A stretch of 64,000 nucleotides of DNA. Origin: Leptasterias polaris (lineage: Eukaryota > Echinodermata > Asteroidea > Forcipulatida > Asteriidae). Numbering within the stretch: the stretch's first letter is position 1; the number at the start of each line of letters is the position of its first letter. Positions 11,319 through 23,034 of this stretch are shown here, one piece after another. The notes under the pieces were generated by a model. It did no database searches and was not told the DNA's origin. It saw only the letters and a list, made by a program, of their open reading frames with translations. The stretch is taken from the NCBI GenBank assembly GCA_037783415.1, contig JAZGTN010000027.1, forward strand, positions 6,162,001 to 6,226,000, read 5' to 3'. The translations under genes were made by a program, and so were the position numbers.

Positions 11319-12483
11319 TCTGGTGTGAGCGATGAGTTCCATCTATGTGACACTGTTGGTACTCTTCAAAACCACAGCAATAATAGCTGTGAACTTCTTT
11401 CCACAGGACTTTGGGAGAAAGCACTGAGAATCTATAATGACACAAAACACAACTGTCATGTTAACAGTTTGTGGTCCACTTTATTGTGTTTTATGTCACA
11501 TTGCTTAATCACAGACTGGTGTAGGGTAAAAAAACCTTAATAATATTCAGGCCTTAGCAAATCTGTAATGTGTCTCTCAGAAAAGCTGAAACTCTGGTTT
11601 GCCTGTTGTCAACGGTGAACTTTTCTTTGCATAATCACATTCCTTTAAGTACAGTGCAAAACTCAATCAAAAGCAATCAATCAACCAACCGAAGACAGTA
11701 AAGAGTGATGATCACTGAGAAATTAATACTGAGTAATCAGGGTTTTCCCAAGCATGTTTCAGAACTGTGGTGCATTCTTGAACCAAAATTTAGAAGGTTA
11801 ATCTAAGCATGCTGAATTGAAACAAGGTCCTCAGAATGTTATTTTGGTGTTTATCTTTGATTTCAAAAGCCCTACTTTGCAATCTGGATCATTACTTTTT
11901 TAATTGTAAAAAAGAAGAAGATTTTTTGTGAATTTGATCTGAAGTCCCCTTCCCCCTCCCCCATAGTAAAATGTGACATCAATGTTGGTACCTTCTCCAA
12001 CAAGCTGCTCCAGTGTGCAGTCTCTTTCACATACTCTTTATACACAACCATCGCACTCTGTGTGAATACTGTGTACATTTCAAAATACAAACCTGCAGTG
12101 CTGGGCAATTCCATTCTATTCAAACATTTAATTTTGAAAAGCATAAATATTGATTGGTGAGAATTTTTTTTTAAAAGTTCATTCTTACAGATGTCAAAGA
12201 AGACTATTTAATTATTTCCATGCAAGGAAAACAATTTAGGGTAGGACTTTAATTTCTTTATAAAATTGATGAACTTTTTTGGCAGTTTTTAGGGGTGTCT
12301 ACATTGCACTGCACAGGGTTTGCTATGCTGCTCTCAATGTAGCTTACTGCAGGCGCTGTGATCGTTGAGTTGTTGGTTTTTTCCCCTTCTTTTTCTTTGA
12401 AGATGAATTTGGTTTTCTATGGAGTGGTTTTCAAAAGCATAATTGATCACATATTGATGTAAACTGAACTTAGTATCACAAAT

Positions 12484-12740
12484 GTTAATGTGCACAGCCA
12501 CGATCATGGGTACACATTTTTTCCGTGTCCATTTTATGAACAACAGTTTGAAAACCACTGGTAGCAGTTATATCTCAATGTTATTTATATCAATTAGCAA
12601 TCGGTGTGTCAATGATGAATAAAAAGTGCTTGAGTTTGTCAAATACAAGATCTGCAAGTAGTTACTCAATATTTATATGTTGTTCATTTGGTGTCTTTGT
12701 AACAAAAAGTGTACCCATGATTGTGGCTGTGCACTAATGC
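12484..12740. repeat. Inverted repeat, ~36-nt arms, 257 bp overall
   Basis: The left arm contains GTGCACAGCCACGATCATGG followed by GTACACATTTTTT; the right arm is its complement, containing AAAAAGTGTACCCATGATTG then TGGCTGTGCACTAATG. Probably an old MITE. Confidence 0.7.
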
Positions 12741-13339
12741 AAAAAGAACAACTCTCCACTGAAATTGCTTGGCTCCAACATTAACCACCATTGAGGTTGT
12801 GCAAAAACACACTGATCAGTAAGACCGTTTGAAGAAGTTTCATTTGAAGAAGAAATCTAGGACAAGTTCAACTGGATTGATCAATGTTTGTCGTCATCAG
12901 TAGAGGTGATGAATGTTGAAGGATGGCAAATGCAACGTGGAGGATTCCATCCTGTATAAATATAAACCTCCATCCCAAGGCTGTGGATATTTCATGTGGC
13001 TAAACCACAGGCAATAATCCAAAAATAGCCGCATAAATCCATGACGATTTCTTTTAGAAATAAAGTAACTTGACATCTTGGAACTAGGCTTCTTGACTGG
13101 AAGGTTCAACCTTGCTCTATGGTTCAATCGGCCACACAGCTGTTACAGGGCCCCCATGTCATTAAACTGTTTAGCACACATACAGCTCAGCACAAAAAGT
13201 TCGCTTAACAGATCTGTTTAAAAAAAAAACAGACCAAATGTTGTGGTTCTGTCCTCATTTTTGATTAGCGAGTAAGTTTTCCTTGTTATGTTCTTCTTAC
13301 TTAACTAAGAGGATTATTCAATTTTTAGAGAAGTAAACT

Positions 13340-14298
<959 letters not shown>

Positions 14299-15310
14299 GC
14301 AATGTGCCAAGTTGTTCTCTCCCCCCCCCAATATGCTCTCATATGATTTAAAAACCCCCAAAACAAACGAGAGAACAATTATTGAGTAAATACCCTCTTA
14401 ACCATCTTCCACAGGGAACATAAAATTATGAAGGGAGAGGAAGGTAATTTCAATTCTTCAATAAAAAAAAGAAGAAAAAGGATCATATAATTTGTTGTCA
14501 GTAAAACAGCATCGATTTGTGAAATCGAGCCCATCTTGTTGGGATGCGAAAAAAATCTCTTGCGTATTTTGTTGTTGCTATTATGACCCTCCCTTGGTAA
14601 CATTCCCTGGATCCGCACCTGCATAAACTTAGTGCATTCAGATGAGTCAGCAAACAGTGTTCTGACAAGGGAAGTCCAAGGTAAGCATGCTATGTACTTA
14701 TACAACCCTTGAGATCATGCATTTTGTATAATCATGGTTGTGTGTCTTGCTGACTCTGTAAACCGTCATTTTAGTGTAATTTTCAACTCGGTTAATATAT
14801 GATTCTGTAACCACCTTTATGGGGGGGGGGGGGGGGGTAGCTAAGTATGACAATGTTAAGTACTGTTGTTAAGTTCAGCATTTTTATTCTCCAACTTTTT
14901 GTGTGGTTGGCTGTTTGGGTGTTTTATTTCGTCCATTTGTCCTTTTATGTTAGGCCTACTGGTCATTTTTAGTTATTTATTTCCCTATTTACGCACCATC
15001 TGCCAAGTCTTGTCGCTTTTTGTATTTTATCTTTGATGTATTTTTATATAATGTGAGGGCCCCAAATGATCAGCTGTGCTGGATGGGTCACCCTCGTTAA
15101 ATATGGTTTCAAATAAATAAATAAATAAATCAGTTCTGTTTATTTTCCACTATCAAATATCCAAAAGAATTTTATTGGGAGAATGACAGATTGAGAATTT
15201 ATAATGGAGCTGAATCTAAGATGAAGTATTGCAAATGGATGATACTGTGGAGGGGGTCATAAGGATGCAGAGCTTAAGATTAATCTCAGCGCTTTGTGAA
15301 ATTGGTCTAG
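14299..15310 (+). mobile_element. Second LINE 3'-UTR remnant; otherwise no gene
   Basis: From about 14890 to 15130 the sequence ends GGGTCACCCTCGTTAAATAT, then an (AAAT)4 tail, closely paralleling the end of the LINE before it (GGCTACCCTGGTTAAACAAG then AAAT repeats). An 18-base G run lies at 14821-14838. 14299-14820 shows nothing else. Confidence 0.5.
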
Positions 15311-15516
15311 GGCCCAATGTTATAGAGATTTGCTTAAGCAGAGAAAGTACATAATATAGCACAGCTAAAACGAGCTCACCAGAATAAGGTTACCAGTCAA
15401 AATTATGTTTCACATGCGACATTTGTGTCTGGTATCGGGCCCATTTATGCTAAGCAGAAAATTCTTAAGCATTATTTTGTGCTTGCCCTGCAAGTAGGGC
15501 TCAATGTGCACACAGT
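15311..15516. mobile_element. MITE-like element family 1, decayed copy
   Basis: Left end GGGCCCAATGTTATAGAGAT followed by TGCTTAAGCAG. The right part contains GCTAAGCAGAAAATTCTTAA and ends near AGTAGGGCTCAATG. Same layout as 1899-2178 but strongly diverged. Confidence 0.5.
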
Positions 15517-15521
15517 TAACA

Positions 15522-16184
15522 ACAATAATAATAATAATAATAATGGGCATTTATAATGCACCGGTATCCATCTTAAGATGCTCATGGCGCAGTGACACAT
15601 TAAAAGAAGGGAAAGTTATGCAGTCCTCGTTAGGTGAGTCTTGAGGGAAGTTTTGAACAAAGCTAGTGGTGGAGAAAGTTTAATATGATCTGGTAAATTG
15701 TTCCATAATGAAGAGGCAGCAGAAGTAAAAGATCTTTCACCCCATGATGTTTTGTCCAGGGGTTTCCTTAAAAGATGTTTGTTATTAGAGCGCATAGACT
15801 GGCGGTTGGAAAGATGGGGTTGGAGTCCATCTGAGAGATATGGTGGTAAAGTGCCTTTTGATGAGCGATAGACATACACAAGGATCTTGAAGATGATTCT
15901 GTCCTTAATGGGTAGCCAGTGTAGATCTTGTAGGATCGATGGGATGTGTGCTCTAGTGTTGGACTGGGTAACAATTCTAGCGGCAATATTTTGAAGGCGA
16001 GACAAGCGATTAATTTGATTATTAGGCAGACCATAGAGAAGAGAGTTTCCCATGTCAAGTCGGGGGAAGTTACAAAGGCATGAATAAGTTGCTCTGTAGC
16101 ATCTTGAGTTAAGTACTTTTTGATGAGACCAAGGTTGCGTAGGTGGAGTGAGGAGCTCTTAGCAACAGGCGATATTAAGTGATC
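15522..16184 (-). mobile_element. LINE C-terminal fragment (CR1/L2-like), antisense
   Basis: On the - strand, 16184-16054 reads VAKSSSLHLRNLGLIKKYLT and continues, after one frameshift near 16055, into a 145-codon frame (16053-15616). Diagnostic blocks: YGLPNNQINRLSRLQNIAAR, LQDLHWLPIKDRIIFKILV, SFTSAASSLWNNLPDHIK and ALFKTSLKTHL, the usual C-terminus of CR1/L2-type LINEs. A short 3' tail ends in (ATT)n (15522-15544 on + as AAT repeats). RT core and endonuclease are missing. Pseudogene. Confidence 0.85.
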
Positions 16185-16675
16185 CTAACACAAAGCATTC
16201 ACAACAAACTAACAGCAAACAAATATACATGACCGGTCAGCTAAGTATGAAACAGATTGTGTCATCTATTCAACCTTTAATTTCATCATAGTACACTTAG
16301 ATATAGAGTGATTTTTATCAGCTTGAAGGAGATCAAGTTGCAGCTGGTTTGGTCTAAAATTCTATCTGAAAATCTAATTGCTGAATGGTAAATTTTGTCA
16401 TTCTAAATCTTTATTAATTTGGCTTGAATGCTATATTCGCTCATTTTAAACTGTTATTCATTTCTCTTCAATACTAAATTTGCTGGTTTCAAGCATACAT
16501 TTATGTTGTAGCTTTGTCCTAAAGACAATCAGAGCATACTGATCACCAGCGTTTTTCAAGAGAGATTTTATGGTGTTACCGCAAACCAGACTAAATTGTC
16601 TGCACGGTGCAGAGTTTCAAATTCTAATCATTTATCTTAACCATACTAGGGATAGACAATGCTGAGCTGTGAATC
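16185..16675. other. No gene seen
   Basis: Non-coding. At about 16571-16587 the motif ATGGTGTTACCGCAAACCAG matches the end of the foldback element at 31220-31333, so a remnant of that family may lie here. Confidence 0.5.
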
Positions 16676-17135
16676 ATAATAATAATAATAATACGAGAAA
16701 TTTATATAGCGCATAATGCAGAAGCCTCTATGCGCAACACAAAAACAAAAATATATTATTTTAAAAAGCAAGTTACACAAATAAAGATTCAAACAAATGA
16801 GTTTTTAAAAGTCCCTTGAAAATCTGAAGAGAGCCAGCTTGGCGAATATTAAGAGGTAAGTCATTCCATAATGAAGGTGCAATGAAGTTGAAGGCTCTTT
16901 GACCATAACATTTTGTGGAAAAAGTAGTTTGCGTGAGTAGGGATTGGCCAGCAGATCGGAGAGGACGAACAGGAATATATTTATGGAGAAGATCAGATAT
17001 ATAGTCAGGAGATAATCCATGAAGAGCTTTGAAAGTGAGAAGATTTAACTTATAAACGATACGCAGTTTGATCGGGAGCCAGTGGAGTTCTTGTAAGATG
17101 GGAGTAATATGTTGGGAACGAGGGGTGCATACAGT
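16676..17135 (-). mobile_element. Second LINE C-terminal fragment, antisense
   Basis: Read on the - strand, the region encodes a CR1/L2-type C-terminus: HWLPIKLRIVYKLNLLTFKA, then GLSPDYISDLLHKYIPVRPL, the block YGQRAFNFIAPSLWNDLPLN and LQIFKGLLKTHLF. The 3' end carries an (ATT)n tail at 16677-16693. It differs from the 15.6-kb copy, so these are separate insertions. Pseudogene. Confidence 0.82.
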
Positions 17136-17536
17136 GCAAACCTTTCAGGAGGATGAGTCTACTTTGTAGGATTGATGTGTCATCAGTTTTCTTATTTGGT
17201 TTTCTAACTAGTCATCTTTTTCTTACTAATAAGAGAAGATGCTGAAATGAGCGATTCTGACCGAGTCTATAAATGTGCCTTAAGTGCTGTTACTCATTGA
17301 GGCTTAAGGAAAACCAAGACCATGTTGGCTCACACGTGTGCTGTTCATTAGATTTGAAACAAGAATCTACACGTGTGCTGCTTGTTAGATTTGAAACAAG
17401 AATCTCAAACGACTATTCTTGAAGAAAAAAACCTATGGAAAGTGCTGTTGAACAAAAAGAAAGAAGAAAGAAAAAACCCACCAAACCCCCCCCAAAAAAA
17501 ATAAAATAAAAAATAAATAAATAAAAAATAAAAAAA
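17136..17536. other. No gene seen; A-rich tract
   Basis: A ~37-bp near-exact direct repeat (CACGTGTGCTG(T/C)T…TAGATTTGAAACAAGAATCT) is present at about 17333-17405. An A-rich run (17455-17536) abuts the following SINE. Confidence 0.5.
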
Positions 17537-17757
17537 TTGAATAGAGCGGGATTTGAACAAACAATTTCTGGATTAATGTACTGGTGCTCTACCAACTGAG
17601 CTTTCTAATAGCCCTATGGGCGGCCTCCCTATTTGGTCGATATCTTTGTTCAGGGGTGCCAGTCAGAGGCCATTCAATTTTTAACTGAAGTGTAGCCAGG
17701 GATCACACCCAAGTATACAATACAACCTGGGAAGTGACAGCTAAGGGAACACCTATA
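17537..17757 (-). mobile_element. tRNA-derived SINE, family B
   Basis: On the - strand a tRNA-like head contains AGCTCAGTTGGTAGAGCACC (A box) and a B-box version of GTTCAAATCCCGCTCTA; the - strand 5' side includes the body GGCTACACTTCAGTT. The same layout recurs at 44757-44935 and 58455-58660, and as fragments elsewhere. Confidence 0.75.
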
Positions 17758-18040
17758 GCTACAGAGCTGTGGTTACTTCGGAAATGTTTTAATTTGTCTT
17801 TGAGGATTTATGTATGAGAACAAATAATATTTTGGTCTCGCCTTTCACATCCATTTTGCAAAGTCTGAAAGTTATCAGTTTCTGCCATAAGAAATGGCAT
17901 TGGATCATAAAAGAAGTTATTTGGGTAAAATTATGCACAAGTATATGCAAACCATACATCAGGGCCCAAATACATGGTTCGGCTTACCACATAATTCTGT
18001 CCTTATAGGGCCATCTAAAGTGCATAGTTCTTAGGGCCGT

Positions 18041-18144
18041 AAGCCTAGAATATTGCAGTAAGCAGTAAGCCTAGAATATTGCAGTAAGCAGTAAGCCTAG
18101 AATATTGCAGTAAGCAGTAAGCCTAGAATATTGCAGTAAGCCGT
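18041..18144 (+). repeat. 26-bp tandem repeat, 4 copies
   Basis: AAGCCTAGAATATTGCAGTA plus AGCAGT repeats at 18041, 18067, 18093 and 18119 with no internal variation, then ends in AGCCGTGCCATGAAATTG. The right flank matches the end of MITE family 1, so the repeat may have grown inside a family-1 copy (about 18000-18160). Confidence 0.9.
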
Positions 18145-19629
18145 GCCATGAAATTGTACTCAGCAGGTGATGTAATAACTTACCAATGGGTTAGATACTG
18201 TATATATGCATTTGTGTTGAGTGATGGTGTAGAATTGCACACTCTCTTCTTACACAGTTTGACAGATTAATCACATTTGATTAGTCATGCCTTTAAGACA
18301 ACGTAATTTTTTTAATTTAATTTTTTTAATTTTTTTATTTAGCGAACAATGAAAGGGTGGGTATACCTTTGGTAATTACTCCAAATATTAATGATCATAA
18401 AAATGACGGTAAGAAGCACTGCAGCTGTTGATAGTGTATAACATTATGAGCAATGTTCCCTGCCAAGGAGTGTGGTTTTAGAGGAAGGGATTCAAAACCA
18501 TTTCAATCTGAAAAACGTTTCAAGCAATCATGAATTTTATTCAGATCCAAGCTAAGCATTTATTTTTTTTACCTATTTTAAAGAACCAATTGTCATAATT
18601 TTTTTGAGATTATTATATCCTGTCATTCAAAAACGTGTTTTTGGGGTCGATAACAGCAGTGTAGGCATGATGATGTCCTACTTTATCCAATTGTTTTACC
18701 CTTGGAAAAAATCAGCAAAATCTTTATTAAATAGCCAGAAACGTCTATAACAGGCTACTACCATGTGTAAATGAAGGTCAGCCCTTGTACTCAATAAAAT
18801 GTTCCTACTTTTTTTCAAAGGACCAAATATCATGCCTGATGGTAGCCATAAGAATCGGAATGAAAAGTACTTGTTGTAATTTGTAAATGAAAAAAACTCA
18901 ATTCAGAAAAAGAATTATGTAAATTTTGATTCAAGATTGGATAAATCCAAGCATGCAGAATTCAATGGTGGTCAATACACTAAGAACCATATGGTTTGAC
19001 AGCTTTTGTCTAAGTGTCTTTTATCTGCACACATCCATGAAACAGTGTTATATTTGATCACACTCCTCATGGAGGATTGTATTTACATTGTGTACATGTA
19101 CGTACATGTACACGTACAGAACAAAGATGTGTATACTTATACATTGCAGGGTTGCATTCTACATCCTGTTGCCATAGACACAGGGAACACTCACTGATGA
19201 TATTACATTTTTGATTCAAAGTGTACCGTTTACTCCAAAACATGATCACACCATCAAATAAAAAGATGAAGCATTGTTTTGTTCGATTGAATTTGAATAT
19301 CAATACATAACTGAGTATTGAGTCATTTATGTAGCAATAGACTCTGTCGGCTTAACCTTTAATGGAATTCCTGCCAGCTGGCATCAAATGTAGCTGACAC
19401 AAGATTGACCTTTCAGTTTAGCAGACCAGTAATCCGCAAAACACCTCTATAGAGTATTCAAACCCGCCCGGTATCATTATAGGGGAGAAATGTTTCCATT
19501 TAGAGGATAGGAAAGTGTAGTGTAGTAAATTCAGACTGTTCAAGGGTTATGATAGATCAGTTGAAACTCAACACTCAATCAGATGTATGGACAGATACAT
19601 ACATGTATGGACCTGCTGTTTCTTTGGTC
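18145..19629. other. No gene seen
   Basis: AT-rich. At about 19093-19118 there is a short palindromic GTACATGTACGTACATGTAC stretch. No exon or RNA gene recognised. Confidence 0.5.
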
Positions 19630-19760
19630 AGGCTGTATCCGACTTGGCGGCTACAGCTACGGCTATAAATGTTGCTAAGGTTGTTGCTAAGTGCATACTA
19701 TACTTCAACGCATGATGAAATGGAAATCTAGCCGTAGCCGTAGCTGTAGCAGCCAATTCA
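19630..19760. mobile_element. Foldback element (TTGGCGGCTACAGC family), copy 1
   Basis: Left arm TTGGCGGCTACAGCTACGGC and right arm TAGCCGTAGCTGTAGCAGCC are near inverted copies separated by about 70 bp containing TTGCTAAG repeats. A second copy lies at 34104-34232. Confidence 0.75.
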
Positions 19761-20242
19761 AAACTAATTTTTGTGTGTAATATGTCTTTTTTTTTAACTC
19801 ATGGGCCTGCTTTTCATTCCATCATGAATGGCAAATGTTGAACATAATTTTTTTATTTTTTATTTTGAGTTGAACAAAGAACATTTTTCAAAAGTTCAAG
19901 TTGATTTTTCTTACCGAAAATTATATAAATTTTGCCCAGTCAGCTTCCCTTTTGGTTTATTATTTGATAATTTAATTTTGAGCAATCAGTCGCTTCACAT
20001 TTCTAATGTAAATTCCTAGGTTATCTTGAATTTGCAGTAACTTTTGCTGTAACAGCTCATCTCCAGTACTTTTAATGATCTATTATTGCATTGTAATGGG
20101 ATTTTTGTTTGTTAGTGTTGTCCAGGGGTGGGTAGGGCATTAGATGGTTTACTTTCTGTGAATTACGTTTTTTTCTGTCTGGTGTTCAGAAGGATCTTGT
20201 GATGTGTAGTGAACAGTATGATTGGTCAAGGTCAATTGAGTA
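19761..20242. other. No gene seen
   Basis: AT-rich, nothing supported. Confidence 0.5.
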
Positions 20243-20465
20243 CTGTGTTGTGGCTGAGCGGTCAAGCGGTCAAGTGCACCGAACTCAAGCTGTGATGTTT
20301 CTGATCAGCACAGTGTGTGTTCAGGTCCTGGTCTGGAAACTTGCTTTGGGAGGTCTTGTGTGTTGTGTAAGGCACAAAAAAGAACCCAGTGCACTTATTT
20401 TTAAGAGAAGGGTTTCGCCCTGTTGTTTCTGGCATTGTTGGCAGTTCCATGACCCCTGAAAAGGA
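20243..20465 (+). mobile_element. tRNA-like SINE copy, + strand
   Basis: The head begins GTGTTGTGGCTGAGCGGTCA, an A-box-like sequence of the type-II tRNA kind with a short internal duplication (GCGGTCAA twice). A degraded B box GTGTTCAGGTCCTGGTCTGG follows. The body (CCCAGTGCACTTATTTTTAA, AGAAGGGTTTCGCCC) differs from the 6.8-kb SINE, so this may be a sister family. Confidence 0.6.
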
Positions 20466-21373
20466 TGTTGGTGCATTACTCATCAAGACAAGACAATTAC
20501 ACCAAATCATTTACAAGAAAAGTTACAATTTTTTCAGATAAAAATTGTTGCATTCCATCAGGGGAAATATTTGCACCTAAAGGGCGACAACATTGTTTTG
20601 TCAACCATGTCACTCCTGCTGTTCACATGGTGTTCAAGGCTAGATATTTTCCAAGGCAAGCTAAGGCTTTTGTCGTGCAGGTATTTTTCCTTTCTGATGA
20701 AGAAACCAAAGTGTTGTAGAGATTTGTGAGATTTGTAAGGTAATACAGAGCGAAAGGAATTCAGATCAGAGGTCAATCAAAATGTAAGAAACCAAAACTG
20801 GTTTGGTGCTTTTTCATTCAAGTTCAAAATGTATGACCTTCTTTTCATTGCATCCATGGCTTTATGGGTGAAATAGTTTTACTCTACTCTATGATCCTGG
20901 GGGCAATCCTGGGAATAATGTGGGCCCTTTCACACTTGGATCACTTTACCCCTGATCTAACCCAGCAGTTTGGCATACCCCGGGGAATAGCCAGTAGCCA
21001 CCCCTGCTCTGGAGTAGGGGTAAGCGGTAAAACCCTTGGGTATTCATGAAAGTGCAACCAGAACCCCTCAGAATAGGAACCTATAGGCAGGGACAGTGCG
21101 AAAAGGTGCTGAGGTAAAGTGTGGTAAAACAATCTCCTGGGGGCCTTCCCAGTGCTGTATTCCACTAGGATAAGAGATACAGTGTGAAAAGGGCTTCAGT
21201 AATACAATTTGTGTAATCTAAGAGAGGTTGTGGTATCAATGTGAAAGATTAATTTCATTTTGTGCCACAGTAAGATTGATCTCACAGAGGCTTGTTGTTG
21301 TGGGTATCAGGACTCCGGAGATGATGAGTATTGATTCTGAAACACCCAGAGTGGGTCTCTAGTCCGAGTTCTA
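20466..21373. other. No gene seen
   Basis: No exon recognised. The patch around 20990-21160 is richer in G+C but has no convincing frame. Confidence 0.45.
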
Positions 21374-21555
21374 GGCACAATTTCATACAGCTGCTTAAAA
21401 TAGTGCTTTTAAAAATATTTTCTGCTAATCAATAGATATCAGTCACAAATTGTTCGTGTGACATGGTATTTTGGCTGCTTACCTTATTCTGGTTGAGGTA
21501 ATCAAATTGTTTTTGTGGTAAGTTGTGTTGTTGCTTAACCAGCTGAAATTGGGCT
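21374..21555. mobile_element. MITE-like element family 1, copy 3
   Basis: Begins GGCACAATTTCATACAGCTG followed by CTTAA, and ends TTGCTTAACCAGCTGAAATTGGGC; the termini are inverted copies in the family-1 pattern. Confidence 0.6.
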
Positions 21556-21806
21556 ATAAGTAAATCTTACAAAATGAGCTGAGGAAAAATAAAATAAAAA
21601 TCCATTGGAAAGTTTATAAACTAGCAAAAACCCAGTTTTCATTTTAAAAACATTGAGAGTACTTCTGTATAATCAACATGTTCTTGCCTCTTAATTTCAA
21701 CTTCATGACTGCTCTTTCTTTAGATAGTTAAATATTTTATTTTTTTGTAATTTTTTGTAAAGCACTTAGAAATACAGTGTATGAAGCGCCATATAAATGT
21801 TGAGCG

Positions 21807-21855
<49 letters not shown>

Positions 21856-23034
21856 GTGTATTTTAGTCCCATCATGTCTTTCATTTGATTTTTTTTTTTT
21901 TTTTAGATGTACCTTTATGCCATGTGGGATGATGACTTTTGTGAATTTTGGTTTTATCCTACAACCCCCCCCCCCCCCAAAAAAAACAACTCCCAAAACA
22001 ACCCAAAACAATTGTATTTATATTTGGTAAATATTGTAAATATTGTAACTTATACTTTGAGAGAACCCTGATTGAGTTGAAATAAACTGAACTGAACCCT
22101 GACCAGTTTTCCTCCCTAGAATGTAGCCACTATATGCAGACTACAAAACGTGACTCTTATTGATCGGAAGCATATGCAGAAGCTGATGGCAAAGAACGGA
22201 GTTTAACTACAAGAGAAAATGAGGGAGCACTACTGTAGACTCATTATTAGATCTCATCCTTACGCGCATTCAAACTGTCACTGCGTGTATCCTGTGGTCT
22301 AATGAGAAGGAAAGCCCTTGAGGGCACATGGAAAGTGTCAGGACGAACACGAAGCGATGTCCGACGATGTACAACAAGTATATCCTAATGTCTCGGCAAT
22401 GTGGCAACAAAGTACAGCTCACTTAGCACTCCTGTGAGGATGCCAATTTGTCGCATCTTCAGAGGAATGGGTCCCTCCTGATAACCAGTCCTTTCTCCCA
22501 ATTACACGGCACGTAATTGCGTTCTTCAATTCTAAACCATGATTGAAAAAGAAGAAAAAGAAGACTGCGCAAACGCACATTTTTCGATGTCATGCAGTCG
22601 AGGAATATTACCACCATGAGTAGTTGGCATACAATTTGATGATATGGTTAGCCCCACTGAATTACATGTAGAGTAATTAAAGGCCACTTTTCCCAAGGCC
22701 AGAGAAATAGCCAGGGCATTAAAGGAGTTAATAAAAGCTCATTTAGAAAATGGCTGACATATATAATGGACAGAAGATGGAAGTTTCCCATTCCTGTTTC
22801 GGAGATTGAAAGATTTTTTTTGTACAGTCCAGGTAGTCTCTGGTGTACAACTGTCAAAGTTATTTGAGACATATTGACTTCAGTGTTAAAGCCAAAACTA
22901 GACATGCCTCTCCACTTCAGTATCAAAACTGTGCATAAAATCTTGCATTTGAAGTACTGTCAAGGGACATACTGTATGCAATTGTGTGCAATCTTCATGT
23001 CGTACATTTTATGTAAGTGGTGGGTACAATTGTA
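21556..23034. other. No gene seen; LINE/SINE-type tail and microsatellites
   Basis: At 21757-21855 a sequence typical of LINE/SINE 3' ends (AAGCGCCATATAAATGTTGA) runs into a (TTA)n microsatellite (21810-21854). A C run and an A run lie at 21964-21985. The stretch 22130-22520 is richer in G+C than its surroundings but gives no convincing exon; it could be a conserved non-coding or decayed region. Confidence 0.5.

Larger units (their letters stand above)
10966..13339. other. No gene seen; one hairpin and one spaced inverted repeat
   Basis: Contains the 53-nt hairpin at 11266-11318 and an inverted repeat with arms at about 12484-12519 and 12704-12740. Otherwise AT-rich without recognised genes. 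Confidence 0.55.

Noticed and set aside
22130..22520. Possible exon in a locally G+C-richer stretch
   Set aside because: No frame stays open with credible splice sites and no protein motif could be recognised.
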